Shown piece by piece: positions 35,201 to 47,200 of a DNA stretch of 64,000 nucleotides. The position numbers were made by a program, and so were the translations under genes. Each line of letters starts with the position of its first letter. Position 1 is the first letter of the stretch. This DNA comes from Siphonodentalium dalli (taxonomy: Eukaryota; Mollusca; Scaphopoda; Gadilida; Siphonodentaliidae): positions 49,669,797-49,733,796 of the forward strand of contig CP136061.1 of NCBI GenBank assembly GCA_032622095.1, given 5' to 3'. A model generated the notes under the pieces. It saw only the letters and a program-made list of their open reading frames with translations, did not search any database and had not been told where the DNA came from.

Positions 35201-38200
35201 ACCTAGACGGTTGAAAGCGGATAGTTGAAATGCAGATTATATGTAAATGCCTGCATGAGTGAAAGGCTAAAGTGGTTGAGGTCGAATATACTTGCGAAAA
35301 GCATAAGATTTCCATCGACCTAACAGACGAATTTGAGCATCGGAATATCCACGTGCAGCCGCATCAGTACAACCCCCCTATACGAACAATGTGACCCTTG
35401 TATACATGTATATGGGGATCTAAATGGCAAAAAGTGAGCGATAAGCGCAAGACCGAATCAAAGTCCTTTTTCGTGACCGGATGTTTCCGGGCTGAAAGAA
35501 ATAAAGGTCCAGGAGAGGAGCCCCTGTGTGGTAAGTATCGGCATAAACAACCCACCGGACATATGGAAGCTTTCTGATGATGGATGGTAATATGATGCGG
35601 CCGAGCGTTGATATTATGCTTGAAGTAACGAAATTGTATTGACATTGATGTATCCTGAAAATTAATGTCAGACAATTGAACGACCAACGGAATTTGAGAA
35701 GAATTGGATATACAGAGTTCCCCTATACGTGCAAGTGCAAAAAAGGCGACCGAAAACATACTTTTATAGAGAAGTTTGCTGTATTGGTCAGGCAAGCAAT
35801 GATCCAAAGAAGGTATTAGCTGATGTAATAAAGACCGAGTTATGGGAAGCCGAATGTCAGTTGAAGGGCAGATACGCGTAATACCGATCAATGCTTTTTG
35901 TACGAGAAAATTGGTTGAGTGATGCGGTAAGCCTCTATATTTGTGATAAAATGATAAAGCGGATAGCATTGAACGAATGGACTGACTACTGTATTGAGGA
36001 TGATATAAGAAAGCAATGAGATATAGAACATTGAGCACTGTGATTGGTAGATCAGGTGATATTTGAAATTGAGTGCAATAACACAAATATATTCGCCACA
36101 CCCGCTGATATTGAAAAATAGTACTGGGATTAAGAGAATGCTCCAATAAATGGGTGACTATTCCAGCAAGTGGTGGAGATGCAGCTCCGGTGGTGTCAGA
36201 TCGGATTCTGGTGAGCGGCTTGTCTGAATTTGTCTACCTGTTGGCGAGGGATAAGCTCGAAAAGCGTATTAGATTTTCCAGGTATATGACAAGCTCGAAT
36301 CAAAATATTGTGCTTCAATGTTTCTAATACCAGTCTACGCAATAACTGTAGCAAATGAATGTCCTTTACAAGTTTGACGATTGATCACATGTACGACGGC
36401 CTCATTATCGCAATGAAATGTTATACTGGTATTAGCCAGCTGAGCGCCCCACAGTGCTAATGCCAAGACTATGGGGTACAAGAAAACTAAGATGCATGCA
36501 TCAGGTCAGCCATGAACTATTTAGCATAGAATAATTCAGTTCGGTTGCAGTTTCACAACGTTACAACTGACATACGATTACACCTTGAATGTGGAACTAT
36601 GTAAGAGTGAATATTAATGTTCTAAATCCCATGTTTCACCTTTAGTGGTAATGGGGTCGTACTTTATTAACACGCAAGTAGTGTAATTAAGTACGGGTAA
36701 TTAGAAGTAACAAATCGTTTAGTTTCTATCGTATCGGCTAAAAGGGGTGAGCAGATTGCTGATGATGAATGCTCTCGTTAGCTGCCAATATAATGTGCAT
36801 ATTTGCCCCGTTACGTTTATACACTGTAGCATTGGCGGGCCAGAGTGTGTTGACATGTTAAGTGTTTGGTTCATTAATAACAGATCAGCAGGGATTTGTC
36901 GTGATAACGTATACGTGGAAATATGCTACCTAAACGGTTAAATTAACGGTTGATCTATTACACCACCGTGTATACTCGGTTTAAATAGGTATATTATATA
37001 GGGACGTGTGCTCAATTTTGGTGCGGACCGATGATAAAAAATCAGAGGTAAATGTCGGCGGGCGGGAGGGCCATTTTTTCAATAATTTTAAAAGAAATTG
37101 AACAGTTGCAGCAGCAGCAAAAAAAGGGTGTACAATTGGCAAATGATGAGGGGCGGCGTGACGTGTAACTAGGATTGAAATTAGATATGCAATTTGGAGA
37201 TTATTGGATGAGGGATGTTATATTAATTATATTAAAGGGACGAGGGGGCTTAGTTGTCGAAAATATTCATATTTGTTCCAAACACCGTAAACAGAAAAAT
37301 ATTAAAACGCATACATTTTGGTTCAAATATACGATCACTATCGCGTAAACATCATGCTCACATAAAGACCTACTAAATTTTACCTAAACAAGAGTCTGAT
37401 TGTGTTATAGAAGGCAGCACAATGCTACTGGCTAATCACACACAAATGGTATAAACGCTCTTTATTATTTCCAAATAAGGAATTGAGCAACAAAGAACGC
37501 TCTTTATGTTTACCATCATAATATAAAGAAACACCAAGAAAGTAACTTTTTATGCTTTGTTTACATAACAATCGTCAAATTTACGACAATAACATACTGT
37601 TTATGAGATATTTCTCATTTGTATATTAACAAAGTATGTCTATATTTGAATATTATTTTCGTTTGTAGCGGTTTTGACAGGTGGAAATATGTTCACAGGA
37701 TACCCACCAAGGCCTTCCGTACCTTTAAGGTATACTGCAACTTTGTTTCTTGTCAATAGCAGAATACATAATGCTATTAAGAAGTGACACAAAACACAGA
37801 ACATTTTTTTTAATTATAAGTATTGAGCAGTGAGAAATATTTGAGTCGAGGAAACCAGTAACGAAAGGCGATATTAACATGATTTCTGTCAGCGAATAAT
37901 TGTTTACGTTCCAATGAATATTAAAATGTACTGAAAACAAACTGCTAATGGGTGCCAGACTTTCATAAACACAAATTATGTATTAATGGTGTAACGACAT
38001 ATTTCGTTCTTAATTGTCTGAAAAAATAGGGGATGGGGATGTTTGGATCTCTAGTTTAACGACATTTTTCGGTCTTTAATAGTTTAATGACATTTTTCGG
38101 TCTTTATAATATCTCAAGATATAGGGGGTATTTGGATCTCTAGTTTAACGACATTTTTCGGTCTTTATAGTTTAACGACATTCTCGGTCTTTAATATTTC

Positions 38201-41200
38201 AAGATATAGGGGCCCTTAGTGGGTATTTGGATCTCTAGTTTAACGACATTTTTCGGTCTTTGATAGCAAAATGGAAGAAGTACATCTTTGGAAAGATGTG
38301 GTGGCCCTAAAAAGGAAAGTTGTTTGGTGATCTTGAAATGCAGTTTTTCTGAACAGTCTTCCTTGATTAAAGTGATGTGAAACACTCCGGCAGACAACGG
38401 GCAGAGTGATCAAATAGAAATTAAGAATAATCTTTCTCAAAGTAGTTATTTGTTACGAATATTAATCCAAATGGATGATACACAACGTCATTCTTATATA
38501 TTAGTTAAATGCAATGACTCTCGATGGCGAAATCTTTTTTGTTTAATTATAGCCGATAGTTGCGCCCCGAATCGAGATGTAAATATTTACAATTTGGAGT
38601 AGTTCAGACGATGTTCTCTATGAAGTGGGGTGGTAGATTTTTTTGGAAATTTTCAGTGATGTTAGTAGAATGATAACATTCCCCAGGTTGGCAAAGGGCC
38701 TGAGCACTAACTTATCAATTTCTCGCACCCGAAAAAGTCCATAACAAGTCCATAATATGTCTTTAAGCATATATATAAATCTCCGAAAACAAAAATTCTA
38801 AAGCATTAAACGATTTGCTATATTTCCAGGGCATATATTTCATCTGATTTTGCGAGAATCCATATATACTTTTTCACGAGAATCCAGGGTAATTTGTGAG
38901 AATATTTACGAGAATCTAGATTTGGATTCTCGCCGAAATATAAGCCCTGATTTCACTCTGAAGTGTGCCTAAATGGCATAAATTGTACCGTGGTTCCCAT
39001 GTTCGCCAAAGTGGCATAAATTTATTTCAGGATAATACTAATTTTAGGCATTCATTAATATCACTGATATCAGGACAATAAATAGCCATTTCCATTGCAT
39101 GGAACAAAGAGCGTTATTGTTTATCGGTGTTGTTTTTGGAAGTGGTGGTAGTTAAATTTTATACATTTCGACCCCCAATAAGTATTTCCGAACAAATGAA
39201 TTATTAGCAAGCGTGACATGACATCATTTACGAAGATAATTAACACCGATCTACAAGCAATTAAAGTCTTAAAATGAGCTAAAATTTAACATTTTCTTTA
39301 AAAAATTTACATTTTTATCTCTCGCGACATAATTGTCACCAATAAAAACAAATTTGATTCATCGTGGAAGTTAGTCGGTGACTATAAATAATGTCACCAT
39401 TCAACTGAATGTTGTTGAGCATATTTCAACCAATTTTGGAAGTTTAAATGAATATTTTCTTCACACGCAAAGTAAAATTGACAAATTTCAGGATTTTAGC
39501 CTGCTTCGTTGGGACCAAAATTTGTTGTGCACACCCAAGAAACGTCTACCGACACTCGCTAGGCCAAATTATGCCATGACCATGCTATAAACTAGCTTGA
39601 AATTGGCAAAACAATGAATTTTTTTTGGTTGAAAAAATTTACATGGGAATCTCCAGAGAACGATTATTTTTCGATAAAAACGAAAATAATGCGAAATGAA
39701 ATTCGGCACTCGTCAGAATGGTGCAGAATAACATACGAGTCTTGTTATATGCGAAAATTTGACCTCATTCGATAAATTAGTCTCGTAATTAAGGAATGTG
39801 GAATTCCGTCGCACTGTAGTGTTACTGTACATGGCCGACGCAATTTTGAAATGTAAACACGCATCAAACACGCATCAAATTTACCTTTTGTGAGAATAAC
39901 AAAAGCGCAACCTTGATCAAAGTAATACAATACACAACAACACATAGAATAAAACTGATATAAGTGAGAATAAGACGCGTATTCAGACGTGGAATTTGAC
40001 AACATTTCTTCGCTATAAATATATCTGACCCAGATAACCGAGATGCAGCTGTTTTGCGCACGTCACTTTCCATATTTGGAATTTTCATATATGGGATTTG
40101 TGTTAACCTCAATACCGATCAAGTTATCTTAGCATAAACATAAACTATATTGTAATTTATGCAACTACGACCCTGGTAACCCTGATAACTAATAAAATAT
40201 ACCGGCCAATTCATTTTAAGATCGTTATTTCACTTTGCTTTAGGCATAAATACACTCTTAAACGCACATAAACGACCCATTGGCGTTAAATTAAATATAC
40301 TCGGTATTTATTAATATTAGTTTTTTATTGCTCAGTATAGAGTTAGACCCTTGACACCTGTCAATATATTTGGGCTGAATTCATATGATGCGGTATTATT
40401 CCTCGAAATAAACAACAAAGCCGTCGTTACTTAGAAATGTCGTTTGGGCTAACATTTACACAAATCCTCCGTGTGTTCTCCTCAATTGACACGCAGGTTC
40501 TCAGTCGACACACAGGTTATCCCAGAAACCGGTGTGAAATAAACAGCCAAGGTTTGGCTGAAATAACTCCAATACTGATATGTGTATAGATTTAACGTCG
40601 CGAAACAAACCGCAAATCCACTGATTGCCAAATATAGCTCCATAACCAACAGACTGTGCCGCATCAGTATACAAATGATATTGATCATTTGCTCGCCAAT
40701 GTTCATCGAGGAAAAAGTTATAAGTTTGGATAAATGTGAGCCAAAGGCGGAGGTCAGCTTCGACTTCACTCGTTGAGACGAAGGTGGTGGTGTGGTTTGG
40801 AAATATGAAGTGTCAGGTTAATGAGCCGGCTCAAAAATACCCGACCAGGGAGGATGACGGAGCAGGCAAAATTCAGAAAACCAATAATTTGATTTCCTTT
40901 AAAGTAGATTTTGTGACACCTACGAGAGATTGGAGACGGTGTCGACAGTCGGTAAGTTTGTCAGCGGGTAGACGAGCCTCCATATTGACTGTGTCTAATT
41001 CAATACCGAGAAAGGTGATAATTTGACTAGGTTGCCATGGAAATGAAAGCACACATTTTTAATAACAGATCCAGTGACTGCTTACATAAGGACTCAGTGG
41101 ATTGTACCAAAAATATGTCATCAAGTACACGAGTGACCCTGCTAATGGCAATTTTGTTTATGGCAATCCATTCGAGAGCGATAGTAAATCGTTCGAAAAT

Positions 41201-44200
41201 TTTGCAAGAACTTGATGCACCCATGGGTAACGTCCTATCGTAGTAGTATTTGCCTTGCCAACTAAACCCTAATTAGTTATGGTCCTTGAAATGAATACCG
41301 AGGCATTTAAATGCAGATTTCACATCAGTACGAGAACAAAAACTACCGGTACCTGCAGACTTGATGAGTCTGATCGCATCATAGATAGTGGCGTAGTGAA
41401 CAGTGGAATTACACTCCGGTATACCGTCATTAACTGATGGTCCCTCAGGATATGATAAGTGATGTATGACACGGAAGTCCCCAGGGGTTTTCTTCGGTAT
41501 TAGACCTAAAAGGGAGACTCTACAGGGGGGGGGGGCTGATCAAATGGACCAGCAGCACGACCCGCAGCCAACTCTTTAAAAAAAAAAATTCAGTCATGAT
41601 ATGAGGGTTATCAGCTCCTGATTTTAAAGTAGGTGAAAACTGACTTGCAGTTGAACCGATATAACCTAAGCGAAAACCATAAGCGAAACCCTCTATCAAA
41701 TACGAAATTTCTTCGAGATGACGTAATGGGTCAACCTTGACTGGTGTAACTGTTAATTTGTGTTTAAGTGGATCAGGCTTTGTTAGTTGATTGTGGACGG
41801 ACATGTTTTGGTTTCGAGCTACCCCGAAAGGGCTGCGATGTTTGTTGGGATTTCTTTGGGCATGTTGAGAGAGAATGGCTCAATGTACAGACTGGACAGT
41901 TATGATTGTAAGTACAATTTGTGCCATTGCATGAACGGCCAGAATGAAAGCGCCGGCAAAACCCTAGTGGAACATATGGGCCAGAGCGAGGACGAACAAA
42001 TGTACTCGACCGGGGTGCTTGATAGCTTTGAGGTTTGGATGGTTTATTAGAGGGCTGCGAAGAGAAAGTATTACAGCGAGCCTCAAACCAATGTTCGGTA
42101 TGGATCTGAGTCCAAGACAATTGATGGGAAGAGGCGTCGGAATTCGCGATCAATGCTCGTCGGGTCGCCATGTTTCACGAGATAGACCGACATGTACATC
42201 GCAAATGCCACAAACCATTGACCAAGGGATTGAATGTCCTTGGTTGGCTTGACATATTGAGATGACACAGGGCGACCATCTTCAAAGGCAAATGTGTGTA
42301 CGTTGCGTACTGGCTGAGTTTTGCGACTGGGTAGAAGCTCGTATAGGTCCACATATTCTTCCGCCCAAATGTTTTCCTTTAGTTTTTTAGGGACCATGTC
42401 CTCTAATTGTATAGAGGATGATACAAATGAAGATGCATCACCACTCGTACCAGAAGAGGTGCCAGTAAGCTGTTGTGGAAAATTTGATTGTGGTAATAAA
42501 TTCTCGTGCATAACAAATGCGTCATGACCAGTTGTAATGTCAATAGATGGCTGCAAAGGCACAGCAGTTAACACATCCGGTGGTCCAGCGGGCCATAGCT
42601 CCGGGAACAATGGCAATAAAGGCGCAGGCATTGAAGAGTCTCCAGAAGATGCGACGGCAGGCGGAATCGGAGCAGATATGACAATAGGCACAGATGAAAC
42701 CACAGGCGCTGACATAGTCCAATGGACGGATGTCACAGATACTGGACAGCTCTGAATGGGTTATTCGAACACACCGGAAGCAGGAGGTAATGTAGATGCA
42801 GCTGATTGCTGCGGGCCGCTCCAAATAGATGATCCCGATGGAGGATATGTAGGTAATGGGTAATGGATGAACTGCCGGGACCGAATAATGAGAGTTATGA
42901 GGTCCTGATAAACTTGGAGGAGCAGTAGGTCCCGGAAGCCGAGTTGAAGTGGTGAAACTGGTAGAGCATAGTGAAGGCACAGATGGAAAAGCGTTAAGGC
43001 CAAGTGATGAAGGCATAGTGGCTGATGAATGTCCATGGAACTGAGGGAGATGAGTCAGTCCTGCCTGAGTCAGTAATTTTGTGACTGTGGCAGATGATTG
43101 TCCAGGAAGTTGCGTCGAAAATGTCTGGGTCGGAGGTAATGTCTGAGCTGAAGGTAACACTCCAGCATTAGTTGATAAGTCTAATGGTAACACCATATCC
43201 GCCTGCCTGCCTGCCATCATCCTTCCGAGTGCGACCACGACCCCGCTTCGCACCGGAACCCCGCGCACTTGTAGATTTCCGTTTAGGAGGCATGCTGAAA
43301 TGAAGCGTCCAAGGTAACCCAAATCCAGCCCTGAAGGGCCCATCCGATGACACTGTATAGGTAAGTAGCATACCAAGTTGCCAATAAAATTATTAGACAA
43401 GCAAAGAGGATCATATGAAATTAACTTAGGTAGGAAAAGGAGAACTGAGTCACGGTTAAATGTGCACAAATATTAGCATGGAAAGAAAATTATATATTTA
43501 AAGAATCCACTAGTAGAGAATGCTAAACTGGTAATACTGATATGTTAATTTAATAACAAAATTGGTGTGATGAAGGCATGGAGGTAACCTATTAAGTAGA
43601 AAGCCATAAAAGATTGTCCGCAAATATTGTTACAAAATAGGAGCACAACTGACACTAGTTGCTAAATAAGTAAACTAAGTGTTCCTTGGATGGAGAACTA
43701 AAGGACTCGACTGGATTGATATTTGTATGTGCGTTGGCAAATGCTATGAACTAAATGAAACAATAATGAGCAAGACAAAGTTTTATGCGCATGATGATAT
43801 GAAAGTGACATAAAAATCTCAACCCAGGAGAAACGAGGACTGCTAAGGACTTTCTGAAAGGCATACCCAAGCCTAAATAATCGCTAAATCCACTATAGGT
43901 TGAAGTCATGTGTATGGGAAGTATTAAAGTGGATGTATTGGGTATGAAAATTTAATATATAAGTGAATATGCTGAAGCAGGAAATGGAAAACTATGCTCA
44001 AAAGCAAGCCGCAACCCAAAAACAGCAGGAAGCGTCTAACGTAGCAAGAAAATGCTCAAAAAAGCAAAACGGGGCTCAAACAGCCAATAAACTAGCTTTA
44101 CATAAGCAAATATGTGCCCAAGCAAGCAAAACGTGCCAAACGGCAAATAAACGTGTCACATGGCAATTAAAATATGCCAAAGACAAAATGGGCATTGTGA

Positions 44201-47200
44201 ACCATCAAATCGAGCTAAAATTGCTGGATTTTATGTCCCGGAACAGGAAAACATTGATGCTCACAAGCCAGGCGAGCTTTAATAGCACAAAAATATGCCA
44301 AGTGGCAATTTAACCATGGCAATGACAAACGTGCTGTAAGAGCATGAATTCTTGCTAAACATTCCAGGATACCATCCCGGAAAGAAAGGAGCAAAGCCAA
44401 CAACAACCCATTATAGGTTGCGCTGTCAAAAAGTTGTTTGCATTCAGCGATGAAGTCATAATAGCCCCAGCAAGTCACGTTCGACCTCGGTTAAGGAACA
44501 CCCCCCCCCCCCCACAATGAAATGTGTATCGAAACATTGAGAGATGTCGCAGCTTCCCAATGGCATGTAAAATGGCTCCACGTAAACTCCTGAAAAACAG
44601 GATTTGGCCCATGTCGTTGAGATGCACCCCATCCCTCAAATATTGAATAGCCAAAATACCCAGATGCCGGTGAGGCAAAACTATAATCTGGCTGCCCGGC
44701 AGCTGAAATTACTGGAAGAAAGTCAATAGCTTATTGGAAACCTCGAGTGTCCGAACGTTGTTAGTAATGTGATCCACATGTGAAGGCATTAAAGTAGACC
44801 GTCCGGAAGCCAATCGTACTTTGTATTTGACTTCAGTGCGAGGGGAAAATTTTGCCTATAAAGACTAATTTCACTCCCACCTCTCGCACCAAACGCCTAG
44901 CAAGAACAGCTATGACAGCTGCCAATGAGAGACCATCCTCAGAGAGCTGAACCAAATAATTACCACCAAGTTGTAGTGTTACGATATGTGGATTTTATAG
45001 CTCAGCACCGCTGACCAGTCCCTGAGTTGCACGCTACGATCCGTGGATCCCCACTCCCAACATTCGGACAATAAATTTGCCTGCTTCCGCGTCGAAGCCA
45101 AATGCGCGGAAGAAATCGGGTTGGGGATCCTAAAAGCATACGGAAATGCTCTTCAGAAAGACGCCGAATATAACTATGAGTGAGTCTATGACCCCAAACA
45201 AGAACCCGAACCTCGTTCGTCAAAGCCGCAACGTCCATATTTGAGTGTAAAATTAAAAGTAGTGAATACAATTTCAGCCAGGTCAGGATCGTGACCGGAG
45301 ATTCGTAATCGAAGTGACTTGCATGCAAAGTGAAATAATTACCACAACGAGCAATTAATAAAAAACGAAACAACACAAAAATGGACGCTGAGGATCCGAC
45401 ACAAACCAGGAGGGATATAAAATAGAATTTGAATCTTGTAAATGAATAATTTTTGGAATTGAAATTTGTCAAATTGAATTACATTATTTTTCTCTTGGTA
45501 AACCAAAATGGCGTATTCCTTTTACCGCGTACCGATATTATGTTAATGAGGGGAAATAGTTCTTATTATAAATTTGAATTGAAACTAATAACGAATATAC
45601 TATCCGTACGTTATTACAACATTACTTATTTAGCATGAAACGTCATCGCATAATATGGAAATCCCAGATCTATTGTCAACTTGAACACGGGAAATACCCC
45701 AATCCATAGACGCCGGTTGTTTACATCGCCGACTGTTTGCATCAGCGATCGATTACGTCTAACATAAAACGGATTAAACTGATAATCTTGATTTTATCAC
45801 CTCCGAAACCAAAGAAATTGTAATTTGGTAGCGCTAATTCGGATTATTCATATTTAGTAACGAAAATAACAATACAAAAACAATAAAAAAAAGTATATGA
45901 AAAAATAGATTGAAAAATATTCAACCTATTTTTTTTCATGTACATTTGGTGATAGTTTTTTGTGTGCAGACTTTTATGCTATTCGTATGAACCCGCTTCG
46001 AAGGCCTTGAATGCCATCAAGTTGCGACTAAAATTTGCTATCTATATTTTTCGTCGATTTCTGAGGTCATGTTAAAGTTTAAACCTTCTTTTTGATATTT
46101 GACAACAGGTAACGCACAAACAGCCGGAGACATTGCATGTGAGCTCACGCGGAACGCGTCCAAGGTTAGTATGAGTTTGATCACGCCATAAATCTATATA
46201 CTCTGGCTACGCCCAGATCATATTCTACCAGTTAATGTAAACATATTTTTATTTCCAAATCCAAAAAATAACATCATATATAGATGACACATATGTACGG
46301 CATAGAAGAGTTAATGTATGGAAAAGAGGATCAGACAACAAGGCCAAGGGCTTATATGAAGTCTTCTCCTCTTTGGCGACATGCCCCCTTCCCCAATAAG
46401 TGAGGAATGGGTATCGATCAGACGGGAAGAGATCGATATAATGATTTTAGGAAAAATGGAGATATAAAGCTAATTTGAGTTAGGGATGGAAAAACGGGGA
46501 GAAGATGGTGTTAGGGATAGCAGGAAGCAAAGAAAGAGAGAGAGAGAGGGGGAGAGAGAGAAAGGGTGTGAGAAAGTAGAAGACGGGGGGGGGGACAGAT
46601 GAATCTTGACATGATGACAGTGGTGGGGAGTTTTAAAAAATTGGGTTGCGTGATAAAATTATGCTCGTCTATAGTAATATGCATGCGTCAGGCGCCATGG
46701 GAGTGGATCAATCACAGTGGCTGTTAACTTGTTACATCCGTCAAGAAGTAATTAAACAAACACACACGGCTACGAGTGTTCATTATCAAAATTCTACCAG
46801 TTTAAAACGTGGGAAGTTTTTGAAGTTCTGACTGGGAACCTAATATATGCGATTGAAAAATACCACAGGTAAATTATTGTTAGTTAAGACCTGCTGCTGC
46901 AGCACTGAGAAAAATAGGTTGGTCAATATGACTAACTTAGTGTAGTCAACAGCTTGTCCTGGAGATGACTTCCTTTTGTTAGTCAAAATGACTACCTGGA
47001 AAAGTTAGTCACCATGACTAGGTTAGTAGTAGTCAACATGACCAGCATATGCTTAGTCAACATGACGAACATTGAGACATATTGACTAACATTGCATTAG
47101 TCACAATGACTACTATGATTTGAGTCATAATGGCTAACTCTATTTGAGTCAAAATGACTAAAGTAAGTTTAGTCAGCATGACTAGAACTGAGTCAGGATA

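Larger units (their letters stand above)
36477..40560. mobile_element. 4.1-kb insert splitting the Ngaro-like RNase H gene
   Basis: Defined by the coding break: host bases end ...GACTATGGG (36475) and resume AAATAACTCC (40562). The insert starts with the shared 56-bp repeat and ends with a family D repeat plus hairpin CAGCCAAGGTTTGGCTG (40544-40560). No obvious target duplication. The interior holds family F (37380-37640) and a 28-bp tandem array (38054-38262), with no transposase ORF. A rolling-circle (Helitron-like) element would explain the end hairpin and missing duplication, but the canonical 3' CTRR is not clear. Confidence 0.55.

Noticed and set aside
43963-44313. Plus-strand Gln/Lys-rich ORF
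   Set aside because: Low-complexity frame on the antisense strand of the Ngaro-like element, with no motif or homologous pattern.
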